From NCBI GenBank assembly GCA_023807065.1, contig JAJJLU010003641.1:1-42916 (forward strand): 42,916 nucleotides of DNA, given 5' to 3'. This DNA comes from Isotricha intestinalis. Its lineage: Eukaryota; Ciliophora; Litostomatea; Vestibuliferida; Isotrichidae. The notes beneath the pieces are model-generated. The model did not search any database. It worked only from the letters and a program-made list of their open reading frames with translations, and had not been told where the DNA came from. A program made the position numbers and the translations under genes. Below, piece by piece: positions 19,394 to 29,215 of this stretch (the stretch's first letter is position 1; each line of letters opens with the position of its first letter).

Positions 19394-20509
19394 TTATATA
19401 TCAAGAGAGAAATTATTTAAAATTTCGAAAATATTTACTCCACTATCACTTTTTAATTTATTATATTTATTCATTAATTCTTGAGAAACATTAAATCCAG
19501 AAATTAAGACTGTCCTTAATGTTTTACAAGCAAAAATATCTTTAAGACAATTTTCCATGAGACTCAAATTTTCCTTTGCAAATGTTTTATCTTGAGAATT
19601 AATTTTATAACCAAAAGCAATAAGACTTTGATTCAATTTAATTTTTGAACTTAATTTCTTTAAAAAATCAGAAGATGTTATAAAATTACCAATAACCAAA
19701 GAATTTAGTTGATTTGTTTCAACTGCTTTTATCAGGTATTCTTGAATTTGGTTAGTTAATTGAATTTTATTGGATTCACTTTCACAAAAAATAAATAAAT
19801 TTTTAAGATTTTTATGACATTTAACAGCTTCAAAAACTTCATCAAATTCATCAATTTTTTTTTCCCATGCTATATCTTGTTTAAAAATCATAACAAGTGT
19901 TTGTAAATTCTTATCACAAGCAACTATTTCACTTATTTTCAAACAATGTTTCCTATTACATATTTGATTAGAATCAATGTAAAATATTAAACATTCAACT
20001 AAAAATTCTTTTTGAAATTTATAATTATTATAACAAGATTCTGGTAATTTATCAGGTAATTGTTGATTAGGATCTGTGTCATTGAATATTCCTTCTTCAA
20101 TTTCTTTGCAACGAGAAAAAAAAACTTCAAATAAATTATCGAAAACTTGAACACCATATTTTTGAATAAATGTATCTTTATATTGTGATAACCTTGAAAA
20201 TATTTCTTCTTTAATATTATATTTTTTAATTTTATTTTCATTTAATAAAATTCTTTCAATATAAAACTCTCTAATTGCAATTTCTAAATTATTATCATCA
20301 ATTTGAATTTCTTTTTTTAATTTTTTTATTTCATTGAATACTCCTTTAACTCCTTCTGGTGTAGAATCATACTTATTTAATATTGTATCTAAAGTCTCAT
20401 TTCCAATAATTTCTTTTATTTTTTGTCTTTTTTCATATAATTCTCTTTCATGTGTAAATTGACTGTAATTATAATCATAATCTCTTTCCGAACTGGAGGA
20501 GCATCCCAT
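19394..20509 (-). CDS. N-terminally acylated LRR-like protein
   Basis: 371 residues starting MGCSSSSERD, a strong dual-acylation signal: Gly2 for myristate, Cys3 for palmitate and Ser6. The protein should sit on the inner face of a membrane. Residues 20-110 are helical and charged. The region from about 190 to 350 contains repeated short strands with spacing like irregular leucine-rich repeats: NLQTLVMIF, CHKNLKNLFIF, TNQLNSLVIGNF, NQSLIAFGY and CKTLRTVLISGF. This suggests an RNI/LRR-type ligand surface. No catalytic motif is present. It is minus strand, in the run of minus genes down to 25 kb. A membrane scaffold or adaptor is the best guess. The exact family is unrecognised. Confidence 0.7.
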   Translation of the reverse strand: MGCSSSSERDYDYNYSQFTHERELYEKRQKIKEIIGNETLDTILNKYDSTPEGVKGVFNEIKKLKKEIQIDDNNLEIAIREFYIERILLNENKIKKYNIKEEIFSRLSQYKDTFIQKYGVQVFDNLFEVFFSRCKEIEEGIFNDTDPNQQLPDKLPESCYNNYKFQKEFLVECLIFYIDSNQICNRKHCLKISEIVACDKNLQTLVMIFKQDIAWEKKIDEFDEVFEAVKCHKNLKNLFIFCESESNKIQLTNQIQEYLIKAVETNQLNSLVIGNFITSSDFLKKLSSKIKLNQSLIAFGYKINSQDKTFAKENLSLMENCLKDIFACKTLRTVLISGFNVSQELMNKYNKLKSDSGVNIFEILNNFSLDI

Positions 20510-20642
20510 TTTTTTATTTATTTATTTTTTTTTACTTTTTATCATTTATATAGGGGGAAATAAATTAATGTACTTTATTAAAATAGAACTAGTTTAAATT
20601 TTTTAATGTAATAAAATAATAATAATATTTTAGAAATAATAT

Positions 20643-21902
20643 TTAATTAGAAGGAATATAAAGAAAATTATCATCTTCTAATTCATTCGCTCTTATTTTT
20701 CTTGGTTTTTTTAAATAAAAATACATATAATAAACTAAGCAAATTATAATTATAATTAAGATTATTAAGGAAAATAAATAAAAATTAAAACCATTACTAT
20801 TACTATATCCATTATAAATTCCTATAATTTTTCTATCCATATCAAAAATAAATTGATATTTTTTCATGAAAACTTTTCCTAAAATCCAAGTTGTACTTGA
20901 ATTTTCTGTATTATTATCAAAAACAATGGAAAAAATAAAATTAGAATCATTTTTAATAAAAAGATCATGATAAGAAAAATCAAATTTAAAATTAATATCT
21001 TTCAGAATAAAAGTTAAATTTTTAAAATTTGTAATATCAAAATTTTTATCACAATAAAACAAACTAATATTTCTTAAATAGTCAAATTCTTCATCACATT
21101 TATTTTTAAAGAATTTTTCATTAAAATATTTTTTTAATTTAAAAGGAGCTTTAATTAATCCAAATTCAATTTGAATTAAACTTTTAGTGATAATTCTTTC
21201 AATAGTTTCATTATTATATTTAATAAAATCAAATTCAATAATCCAATCAACATTATTATTATTTTTTCCAGCTTTTTGAAAAACAAAATTTCTTTCATCA
21301 AATGTATTATTATATAAATGAGGATAAGTTCCAATAATTAATTCTCCATTATTATCATCAAAATAATTTATAAAAAAACTATATTCTCCAAATTTAACAT
21401 TTTGTTTTATTTGATATATAAAACTTAAATCTTCTGCAAATTCATGAGATTCAACCAATTTTAAACCTAAAGCTCCTGGTTGTTCATATACTAAAGATGT
21501 TGCTAAAATTAAAGAAACATTATTAATTTGTATATTATTTATTGTAATTGTTTCATATATTTTATATCCTTTATTATATTCTTGTTTTAAATATTCATCT
21601 GGCTTTTTTGTTTCTTTTATTAATGTTGTTGATTTATTTTCATTAAATGTTTGATATGGTAAATTCACTTCAGAACTTGTTATGAAAAATGTATATGCTT
21701 TTGAACGTAAATTTAAATTTACTTTTTGAGGAGGTGTTCCTATTAATAATGTTATTTCTAAATCATTTTGTAATAAATTTTCGGGAAATATATTCTTTTT
21801 TTTTGTGGATTTTTTAAATCGGAATGTTATATGAGATTGAATTGAATTTTTTATTTGGATAAAAATGATTATATTATTAATAAGTATATAAAAATTTCTC
21901 AT
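20643..21902 (-). CDS. pepsin-like aspartyl protease homologue with both catalytic motifs lost
   Basis: 419 residues with an N-terminal signal peptide (about 1-22), a luminal or extracellular domain, a C-terminal membrane segment (about 372-395, FYLFSLIILIIIIICLVYY) and a short basic tail. The fold is recognised by IGTPPQKV (54-61), PGALGLKL (142-149), GELIIGTYPHLY (186-197) and WILGKVFMKKYQFIFDMD (339-356). The first catalytic DTGS is replaced by RSKA (Arg66 in place of Asp). The second DSGTS is replaced by QIEFG (Gln244 in place of Asp). It should therefore have no peptidase activity. It may bind peptides or act as a regulator. The open frame is undamaged, so this looks like a maintained pseudoenzyme rather than a pseudogene. 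Type I topology is predicted. Confidence 0.85.
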   Translation of the reverse strand: MRNFYILINNIIIFIQIKNSIQSHITFRFKKSTKKKNIFPENLLQNDLEITLLIGTPPQKVNLNLRSKAYTFFITSSEVNLPYQTFNENKSTTLIKETKKPDEYLKQEYNKGYKIYETITINNIQINNVSLILATSLVYEQPGALGLKLVESHEFAEDLSFIYQIKQNVKFGEYSFFINYFDDNNGELIIGTYPHLYNNTFDERNFVFQKAGKNNNNVDWIIEFDFIKYNNETIERIITKSLIQIEFGLIKAPFKLKKYFNEKFFKNKCDEEFDYLRNISLFYCDKNFDITNFKNLTFILKDINFKFDFSYHDLFIKNDSNFIFSIVFDNNTENSSTTWILGKVFMKKYQFIFDMDRKIIGIYNGYSNSNGFNFYLFSLIILIIIIICLVYYMYFYLKKPRKIRANELEDDNFLYIPSN

Positions 21903-22160
21903 TTTTGAAATTATTATATTTTTTTTAATATATTGGATAGAAAATAATAAATCATTTTTTTATTTATTTTGACCATCTCTATTGGTAAATGTTTAATACA
22001 TTTGAATAAATTATACACAATTTAATAAAACACAATAATAAATTATTATCTAATTAAAAATTATTTAAATTATAATTCTAAAAAATTATTATGAAATTAA
22101 ATATTAAGTATATTCAAAAACTTTAGATAATTTAAGTTTTAAATAATTTTCAACTTTTTT

Positions 22161-22478
22161 TTAATTTTTATTAATAATTTTATTAATCATCCTTATAATT
22201 TGTGCTTGTGGATATGTAGTAATATTAACAACATCACCATAAGTTGCATATATCCAATTACAAATGTTAATTGGTAATTCATTCTGTTCAATTTGTTCTT
22301 GAATATTTACTTCTAATAAATATCTTTTTTGATTTTTTTTATGTTCAAAAATAAAACCTAATATTGGAGGATCGTATTTTATTGCAATTTTTTTTGGAAT
22401 TATATTTGGATTTATTATTATTGAGGAAGTTGTTGTTTTTGTTATAACTGTTTTTGTTACTTCTTCAACAGTTGACAT
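22161..22478 (-). CDS. small CEP19-like protein
   Basis: 105 residues. A Thr-rich start (VTKTVITKTTTSS) precedes IAIKYDPPILGFIFEHKK and KRYLLEVNI. This matches the opening of CEP19-family proteins, where a strand, a PP turn and a hydrophobic IxxIYE-like strand are followed by a basic loop. The second half, WIYATYGDVVNITTY, has no clear equivalent. CEP19 works at basal bodies with FGFR1OP/CEP350 in animals and recruits RABL2; similar short proteins exist in flagellates and ciliates. The match rests on a short motif, so it is tentative. The short length is close to the conserved part of CEP19 only. No membrane segment is present. Confidence 0.5.
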   Translation of the reverse strand: MSTVEEVTKTVITKTTTSSIIINPNIIPKKIAIKYDPPILGFIFEHKKNQKRYLLEVNIQEQIEQNELPINICNWIYATYGDVVNITTYPQAQIIRMINKIINKN

Positions 22479-22754
22479 TTTTTAAATTTATTTAAATTTA
22501 TTTATTTCAATTTTAAAAAAATAATTTTTAGAAGAAATTTAATTCAATATATTAAATAAATCAATAATCATTAAATATTTAAAGTAAAGCTAAATTTATC
22601 ATATTTTTGAGTTAGTTTTCTATTTATATATCAATAAATTTTATTGTTTAGATAAAAATATCATTTTATATTATCACTTTTTATTTAAAATAAGATTTGA
22701 ATAATTTTAAATTAAATATATATAACAAAAATACATAATGTAAGTATTTTATTT

Positions 22755-22990
22755 ATTTATAATATGAAAAATAAAAAAATAGAAGATTTAATATATTTTC
22801 TTCAACCTAAAATGCAAAGTTTATTAAACAATCTTTGTCTCAACAAAATTCAATAGATAAAATTATGATTTTAGTTGAATTAAATAAAAATATAATGAAT
22901 AATAATCTATCTATTTAAAAAGATTCTGTAAAAAAGAATAATTAATTTTTTATAAACAATAAGAAAATTGAAAATTTTTAAATTGTAATC
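22755..22990 (+). pseudogene. possible gene remnant in spacer 22479-23003
   Basis: The plus strand has a protein-like frame, KFIKQSLSQQNSIDKIMI then LVELNKNIMNNNLSI, closed by TAA, with further Lys/Asn-rich codons after it. An ATG at about 22764 opens a different frame (MKNKKIEDLIYFLQPKMQ), so one frame change would be needed to join them. No family is recognisable. The evidence is weak, because A-rich DNA often looks like this. The rest of the spacer is A/T only. Confidence 0.3.
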
Positions 22991-23003
22991 ATATTATAAA
23001 ATT

Positions 23004-23505
23004 TTAAAGAAAAAGAAATTCCATTATACCTTCATTATATCCTATTTTATTTATTCTTATTATCTTTCCATTCTCATTCAACTCTTCCTTCTGAATCATA
23101 TCAATAACTCCTAATTTCATTTTCTTTATGATTTCATTATATGTATAAACCGTTTCCTGAAAAAGTATCGTATTTTTTTTGAACACTTCTATTAATATTG
23201 GTAATAAGATATACTGGATTGAGGGAATGTACATTACCAATCTCAATTTATTATTGCTGTTACTATTCCTTCAAATACTCTTGAAATACTTCATCTGCAT
23301 TTTGTTAAGTTGTTCCATTACTTTTTAACATCCACTAATCACATATCTCATAACAGATTTGGATATCTAGAAATAATCACACAATCTTTTTAAGGAGTTT
23401 ATTGAAAAAAAATCTCTTAAAAGTATTCGTATATATTCTTCTATCCTATTTTTTACCTCCTTCAAATGATTCTTTAATATAACTTCTTATCCATTTTAAT
23501 TCTAT
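23004..23505 (-). pseudogene. unknown gene remnant interrupted only by three stops
   Basis: One minus-strand frame stays protein-like for about 160 codons with no frame change. It contains LKEVKNRIEEYIRILLRDFF, then SINSLKRLCDYF, TAG, ISKSVMRYVISGC, TAA, KVMEQLNKMQMKYFKSI and TGA. An 80-codon open part from the ATG at 23246 follows (LRLVMYIPSIQYILLPILI; ETVYTYNEIIKKMKLGVIDM). It ends at TAA 23004-23006. The base composition is visibly less A/T-rich than spacer. Each stop is one C-to-T or G-to-A change from Gln (CAG, CAA) or Trp (TGG). The last 80 codons alone could be a live short gene, but the upstream continuity argues for a pseudogene. The family is not recognised. Confidence 0.5.
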
Positions 23506-23950
23506 ATTTATATTCCTTTATTATTGGAATTCCTGAAACAATCATATAAAAAAAAATTAAAATGATATTGTATGTGAAATTATTGTATTAACCTTTTTAA
23601 GAGAAATACCTTTAATAAGAGAAATAGATATATTTTAAAAATTTCAAAAATAAAAATAAGAGAAATACTGTTTTATTGAATTTCAAAAATAAATATTATC
23701 TGATTAAGATAAACAATAATTTAAAAAATAATTAAATAAAAACATTAAAATTTAATAAAATATTAAATTAGCAATTATTCTTTTTAATAATAATGCAATA
23801 CATTGTATATAACCAATAGAAAAATAATTTTCATAATTTATGAGATCTTCTTGGATTTAATTTAAAAAAATTAATATGTGAATTTTAAAGAATGAGTCTT
23901 TAAGAAAGTAGGTTTTATTTATAAGTTTGTAATAAATTATAATAAAAATA
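23506..23950. other. A/T-rich spacer, nothing seen
   Basis: About 445 bp between the remnant and the coiled-coil gene. Two loosely similar copies of a short A-rich phrase (AAGAGAAATA) occur near 23600-23665. No gene or RNA is visible. Confidence 0.5.
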
Positions 23951-24985
23951 TTAATTTGATTTGTTATATAAATCATGATTGTTATTAATTGGAGATTCAA
24001 AATTATCGAAAATTTTATTTTTTATATTATTATTAAATAATAATTCACGTTTAAATTTTTGATTATTATTATTTCTATTTGAATTTAAATCAAAATTTCC
24101 TGAACAAAAATCATAATTAGTTTTATTTCCTTTTAAATATGATAAATCATTAATTTCTGAATTATTATTTAAATTTTCTGAATAAGTTATATTTGGTTTT
24201 TTATTTTCAATTAAATATTCTTTTTTTCTCATTGTTGTTGATTTCTTTTTCTTTAATTTATTTTCTTCTTCAATTCTTTTTTTTTCATTTTTTATATTTT
24301 GAATAAAAGATGAATATTCATTATAGAAATTATGGAAATTAACAAAATCAATTTTTTTATCAAATTTCATAATTTTTTTTTCTGAGAAATCTTTTAATTG
24401 TAGAATAAAATTAATTGAATCAATTCTAATGTTTTTTAAATTACTTGTATTTAATTGAATTATAAAATTAGAAATATTTGAATATAATTTCATATAATCT
24501 GAAAGTAAATTAATAATATCTTTTTGATAATTTGAAATAACTTTAATATTTTGTTCATATTTTTCATTTAAAATTATAAAATCATTTTTAATTTTTATAT
24601 TTTCTTGATGTGATTCTGCATAAATTTTATAATTTTTTGAAATTTTATCTAATTTAAGTAAAATCTCTTTTTTTTCTTGTTGATATTCTTTTTCTTTTAA
24701 ATTATATTTATTATTTAATTCAGTTATTTTATTACTTGCTTGAATAATTAATTTCCTTAATTTTAAATTTTTAATTTTTAAATCTTCATATGTATCATTT
24801 TCATTTTCTAGAAGAGTTTTAAAATCTAATTTTTCATTATTTAAAGTAGTATTATTATTTGTTGGTGATTTAATATATTTTTTTGAATCTTTTTTATTTG
24901 CACTATATGGTCTTTTTGGTAAATTTATTTTAGAACTTGAATTATCTCTTGAATTTATTTTTTGATGTTCTTTATTTTGTTTCAT
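23951..24985 (-). CDS. coiled-coil protein of unknown function
   Basis: 344 residues. A basic, Pro/Ser-containing start (INLPKRPYSANKKDSKK) leads into a long helical region (about 50-160), for example NLKLRKLIIQASNKITELN followed by a charged Lys/Glu heptad run. A second helical block lies at 160-265 (ending KNEKKRIEEENKLKKKK). The tail is Asn/Ser-rich and disordered. RPYSA-type motifs near the N terminus occur in several ciliary and basal-body coiled-coil proteins of protists, but I cannot name the family. No membrane segment is present. It may be a cytoskeletal or axonemal structural protein by inference. It lies upstream of no operon partner and is followed by the MFS gene on the same strand. 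Confidence 0.65.
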   Translation of the reverse strand: MKQNKEHQKINSRDNSSSKINLPKRPYSANKKDSKKYIKSPTNNNTTLNNEKLDFKTLLENENDTYEDLKIKNLKLRKLIIQASNKITELNNKYNLKEKEYQQEKKEILLKLDKISKNYKIYAESHQENIKIKNDFIILNEKYEQNIKVISNYQKDIINLLSDYMKLYSNISNFIIQLNTSNLKNIRIDSINFILQLKDFSEKKIMKFDKKIDFVNFHNFYNEYSSFIQNIKNEKKRIEEENKLKKKKSTTMRKKEYLIENKKPNITYSENLNNNSEINDLSYLKGNKTNYDFCSGNFDLNSNRNNNNQKFKRELLFNNNIKNKIFDNFESPINNNHDLYNKSN

Positions 24986-25124
24986 TTTTTAAATTTAAAA
25001 ATTATTGAAAAATTTAATAATTTTTTTATCCAAATTAAATAATCATCATAATAAATTAAAAAAAAAAACAAAAAAAAACCCAAATTTGACCTTAAATAAA
25101 AATTAAACAAAAAATAAAATAACT

Positions 25125-26567
25125 TTATTTTTGTTCATTCATTTCAGTACCTTCTTCATTGTCTTTATCTTTTTTATCAAACTTAAGATTAATATCTTCA
25201 GTAGCTTCAGCTCCGACTTTAGTTTCTTTTTTATCAAGAAGAGGTTCTCCACTATCTTTCTTGAAGCAAATAGCAAGAAGTACCATTAAGACACCAAGCC
25301 ATCCATAAGCCATGAACATTTTCATACAGAAATGAGTATCATAATCTTTCATTTTATCATTGACAAGTCCATAAATAATAGGAGCAGGAACAGTAGCAAA
25401 AATAGCACTGAAGAAACTATTAATCATACTTGAAGATCCTTTTTGACTTTCAAGAATTGCTCCATTCATTATTCCACCTATTGATGGTAAGACTGCACTT
25501 CCAAATACTTGGAATAATCCTGCAAAGATAAGGAAATGCCACCATACTGTACAGAATGGTCCTGGGGTGAAGAGACCTACTGCCATAATGTAGAACATGA
25601 GTAACATGTAGAGAGAGTTCTTGCTTTTGTATCCTCCTACTCGAGATGTGAAAAATCCACTTATTTCTGCTCCTATGAATGGGTTACATACTATCATTAC
25701 TACATATATTAATGTTTTGGGAACTTTGTTTGTATAACCTAAGACATCTGTTACATAAGTTGGAATAAAGAATTGAAGAACTGAACGAATTGCAAGGAGG
25801 ACTATTCTTGCTACAAGTAATGTTACAAATACACCATTTGTTAATACTGCTCCATGTTTCTTCCAGAAATTCAAATCTCTTTCATCTTCCTTACTTTCAC
25901 GAATAGTGTAAATAGAATAATATTCAGCTTTAGAAGGTCTAATTAACTCTTCACCTTCTTTTCCTTTAATAACAGTTAATTTACTAGAGAAGTAAATAGA
26001 AGGAATAAACATGAATAAGAATCCGACAACAGCACACATAATAGCATTAAACATGAATCCTTCTCCCCATCTTTCGCCTCCGAAATATAGATCAATAAGG
26101 AATCCACTAGCTCTTCCCCAAGGTCCAGTGATGCTCATAGCTTTATTCATGAAAGTCATATGTTTCTGAACTCCGAATTGGGCTGTCCACATGGGAGCAT
26201 AAATGACAGGGAAAATGTGTCCGATACCAGAAACCATTCTCATGAAAAGGAGGAACATTCCATCATGTGAGAAGTAAAAAATAGCAACAGTGTATGCTTT
26301 AATGAAGCAACCAATAATCATTAAATATTTTCTATTGACTACATTCATACATGCTCCAAAGAGAATAGCACCCATTATTCTTCCAATTGCATATACTCCT
26401 GCGAAACATCCATATTCTAAATCCATTAAACCAAATTGAGGTTTCATGTATTTTGCTGCTGGAGCCATTATCCCTGCTGATTGACCTGCTAATACTGCGT
26501 AGTTCCACATAAGAATATATGTCCACCAACGTACTGCTTTTGATAATACTGGACGATCAAATTTCAT
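25125..26567 (-). CDS. major facilitator superfamily transporter
   Basis: 480 residues with about 12 hydrophobic segments. The N-terminal half has WNYAVLAGQSAGIMAP, then GCFAGVYAIGRIMGAILFG and NRKYLMIIGCF, the MFS motif A region between segments 2 and 3. A polar central loop spans about 220-240. The C-terminal half repeats the pattern, with GFFTSRVGGYKSKNSL resembling motif A. The tail is acidic and cytosolic (about 440-480). The layout resembles spinster-like or organic-anion MFS carriers. The substrate cannot be told. Codon use is clearly richer in G/C at third positions than all neighbours (many ctt, atc, ggt and tcc codons), which fits high expression or a different origin. The start context is good. 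Strong, complete gene. Confidence 0.9.
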   Translation of the reverse strand: MKFDRPVLSKAVRWWTYILMWNYAVLAGQSAGIMAPAAKYMKPQFGLMDLEYGCFAGVYAIGRIMGAILFGACMNVVNRKYLMIIGCFIKAYTVAIFYFSHDGMFLLFMRMVSGIGHIFPVIYAPMWTAQFGVQKHMTFMNKAMSITGPWGRASGFLIDLYFGGERWGEGFMFNAIMCAVVGFLFMFIPSIYFSSKLTVIKGKEGEELIRPSKAEYYSIYTIRESKEDERDLNFWKKHGAVLTNGVFVTLLVARIVLLAIRSVLQFFIPTYVTDVLGYTNKVPKTLIYVVMIVCNPFIGAEISGFFTSRVGGYKSKNSLYMLLMFYIMAVGLFTPGPFCTVWWHFLIFAGLFQVFGSAVLPSIGGIMNGAILESQKGSSSMINSFFSAIFATVPAPIIYGLVNDKMKDYDTHFCMKMFMAYGWLGVLMVLLAICFKKDSGEPLLDKKETKVGAEATEDINLKFDKKDKDNEEGTEMNEQK

Positions 26568-27296
26568 GTCCTATATTTATTATATTTTTGAAATTTTACA
26601 TTTGAGGACTGCATTTTTTTTTATGTGTTTTTTTTTGGATAAAGATTTTTTTAAATTACTTTTTTTAATTTTTTTCTTATTTTTTTATATAGGATTATTG
26701 GAATATGGTGTTAAAGTTTTTTATTTTTATTTTTTTTTTGGATTTATTTAATGATTTTATTTAATATTAAATAAAATATTTAAAAATTAAATGATTAATC
26801 ATTTCTAATTATTTGTTTATTTTTTAATATCAGTTGTATTATAATATTCTATGAATTCCCTCTTGTGCTTGGATAAATTAGTTGATAATTTCTATCAAAA
26901 ATCTTTCATCAATGTTACTACTATTTCTTCCTTTTTTTTATCATTTTTTATTTAATTATAAAAAAACAATGAAAATTAAAAATTAAAAATATTACATCTT
27001 CATGAAAAAAAATAATATAAGGAATATTAATTATTAAGGTTTTTATTTTTTATCATTTCTTCTTATTTAATATTTGATGTTGAAAATTTTCTTTAAGATT
27101 ATATAATGAAGTAAAAGAAGAAGTAAAAAAAAATATACAAATGAAAAAGAAGAAAATAAATATTAATTAAAATTATTTGAAAATTAGATAATTCATAAAA
27201 AAATTATCTAATATAACTACAAATTAATAGAAAAAAATTTTATATATTTAAAAAAAAAAAACAATATAAAAAAATAAACAAAAAAAAGCAAAAAAA
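26568..27296. other. divergent spacer with a short possible gene ghost
   Basis: 729 bp between the MFS gene (-) and the Dus gene (+), so both promoters lie here. Around 26835-26935 the minus strand is less A/T-rich and reads NSSNIDERFLIEIIN, TAA, FIQAQEGIHRIL. This is a helix-like fragment that may be a remnant. The plus-strand Phe-rich frame just after 26566 is a composition artefact. The A-rich leader before the Dus ATG is typical of starts here. Confidence 0.4.
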
Positions 27297-28382
27297 ATGA
27301 CATCTAAAAAAAAAGATTTTTGGTCTTCAATAGGAAATCCAAAATATGCATTAGCTCCAATGGTAGATAATTGTGATCTTCCTTTTAGAATATTAACTCG
27401 AAAATATAATACTCAATTAACATATACTCAAATGTACAATGTGAATTCATTAATAACAGAAGAATTATTTGAAAAAACAATATTAAATGAAATAAATGAA
27501 AATTTAGATTATCCATGTTTTATTCAATTTGCAAGTCATGATCCAGAAATATTATTAAAGAGTGCAAAATATGTAGAAAAAAAAATTCCATGTGTAGATT
27601 TAAATTTAGGTTGTCCTCAAAAAATTGCAAAAAATGGACATTATGGTTCTTTTTTATTAGATCATCCTGATGAAGTGTATAAAATAATAGGATATTTATG
27701 TAATAATAATTTACAATGTGGTATATCATGTAAAATTAGATTATTTCCTGATTTAGAAAAAACTTATGAATTATGTAAAAAATTAGAAGATTTAGGAATT
27801 TCTTGTTTAGCTGTTCATGGGAGAACTAAAAAAGAAATAAAAGATAAAATTGGTCCTTGTAATTGGGATGCTATTAAATATATTAAATCAATATTAAATA
27901 TACCTATTATTGCAAATGGTGGTATTGAAACTTTTAATGATGTCGAAAAATGTTTTAATTATACTAAATGTGATTGTGTTATGAGTGGTGAAAAAATGAT
28001 TGAAAATCCTTCTTTTTTCAGTGGTAAAATATATGATATTGATGATATTGCTATTCAATATTGTAATTTGTGGAAAGATGTTAAATATAATGACATTAAT
28101 AATAATTTATATATTATTAGAGGACATTTGTTTAAAATGTTTTATTCTGCTATGCAGAAAGAACCTAAATTTAATCAAATGTTAGGAAATTCTAAAACCT
28201 TTGATGATATATTAAATGTTTGTTATCTAATTAAAGATATGAGAAAAAATGATCCTTTGGAAAGTAAATTTGGATGGTATAGGAGATATAGAGATAAAAA
28301 AAGTAATATTAATATTAATGAAAATTTACTTGATAGTTATAATAATGAAGATGATGATATTATTGGAGATTTTTTCCAATAA
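27297..28382 (+). CDS. DUS1: tRNA-dihydrouridine synthase, Dus1 type
   Basis: 361 residues, an FMN-dependent TIM barrel that reduces uridine to dihydrouridine in the D-loop of tRNAs using NADPH. Visible motifs are ALAPMVDNCDLPFRIL (18-33, the FMN-binding opening of the family), LTYTQMYNV (41-49), VDLNLGCPQKIAKNGHYGSF (100-119, catalytic Cys106 in NLGCP), SCKIRLFPD, LAVHGRTKKEIKDK, IIANGGIETFNDV and CVMSGEKMIENPSFF. The GHYG signature and the MVDxxxxPFR start point to the Dus1 (position 16/17) group rather than Dus2 to Dus4. The C-terminal helical domain is present and the tail is short and acidic. The length fits the family. Complete and very likely functional. Confidence 0.93.
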   Translation: MTSKKKDFWSSIGNPKYALAPMVDNCDLPFRILTRKYNTQLTYTQMYNVNSLITEELFEKTILNEINENLDYPCFIQFASHDPEILLKSAKYVEKKIPCVDLNLGCPQKIAKNGHYGSFLLDHPDEVYKIIGYLCNNNLQCGISCKIRLFPDLEKTYELCKKLEDLGISCLAVHGRTKKEIKDKIGPCNWDAIKYIKSILNIPIIANGGIETFNDVEKCFNYTKCDCVMSGEKMIENPSFFSGKIYDIDDIAIQYCNLWKDVKYNDINNNLYIIRGHLFKMFYSAMQKEPKFNQMLGNSKTFDDILNVCYLIKDMRKNDPLESKFGWYRRYRDKKSNININENLLDSYNNEDDDIIGDFFQ

Positions 28383-28640
28383 ATTTTTCTTGTTTTTTTA
28401 TATTAAATAATATCTATGTATAAGTTTATATTTATTTTCAAATACTTTTTTTGTATATAATGAATAAAGAAAATTAAAATTAAATGAATTTGATTTTTTG
28501 ATTTTAAATTAGTTTATATAAAAATTAAAAAAATAACTAAATTAAATAATTAAATAAAATTAATTCCTGTAAAACATTAAATAAATTGAAAAAAATAAAT
28601 AATTAAATGAATAAAAAATAAATAATATAATGTAATATAA

Positions 28641-29215
28641 AAAAATATAGGCTTAGATTTTATTAAAAAAAAATCTAAAGAAAAAGAGTTAGATTACAAA
28701 TTTGAATTTTTTAATAAAAAATATTTAAATAATTTTCCTTTTACATCACTTCAAACAGTAGATGAAAATAAAAATGAAAAAGAAATAAATAAAATAATAA
28801 AAAATTAAAAATTAAAATAGAGGAAGAATATTATTTCTTATGAAAAAAATAAAAATTGTATATTTAAAAAGGAATAATAATTTAGGAGGTGGAGAATTTA
28901 TTTTATTTCAGTTATATATAAAAAAAATAAAAGGTTTTCCAAAAGAAAGAATAGATTTTTAGAAATAAAAGAAGAATGTAAAAATATTCATGATATTCAA
29001 ATTTTTATTCTAAGAGTAAATTTATATTGAACATGAATGTGATATATGTAAAAACAATAATGGTGATTCAAATCTTAGATTTGAAAATTTAATCAGTTTT
29101 TATTTTGTTTGATTTATGAAAAAAAATTTTTATTTAAGAATATTTATTCAAATTGAATTTAAGAGATGAAATAGTTTTCAAAAAAATATACTAATAATGT
29201 AAATGATAGAACTTT
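28641..29215 (+). pseudogene. gene remnants in the 1.4-kb spacer 28383-29806
   Basis: The plus strand holds protein-like pieces: a frame from 28641 with LDYKFEFFNKKYLNNFPF and LQTVDENKNEKEINKI, stopped at TAA 28806. In the same frame after TAA, TAG and TAA TAA come RKNIISYEKNKNCIFKKE and FLEIKEECKNIHDIQIFIL. A 40-codon ATG frame (28840-28962, with LGGGEFILFQLYIKKIKG) overlaps this in another frame. At about 29032-29110 another run has HECDICKNNNGDSNLRFEN. At least two frames would have to be joined. No family is recognised. The rest of the spacer is A/T only. Confidence 0.4.

Noticed and set aside
23004..23246. A separate 80-codon gene
   Set aside because: The same frame continues protein-like for about 85 codons upstream of the ATG, so the ATG is more likely an internal Met of a remnant.
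26566..26751. 61-codon Phe-rich plus-strand frame beside the MFS start
   Set aside because: It is T-rich leader DNA of the minus-strand MFS gene; nothing protein-like beyond hydrophobic runs.
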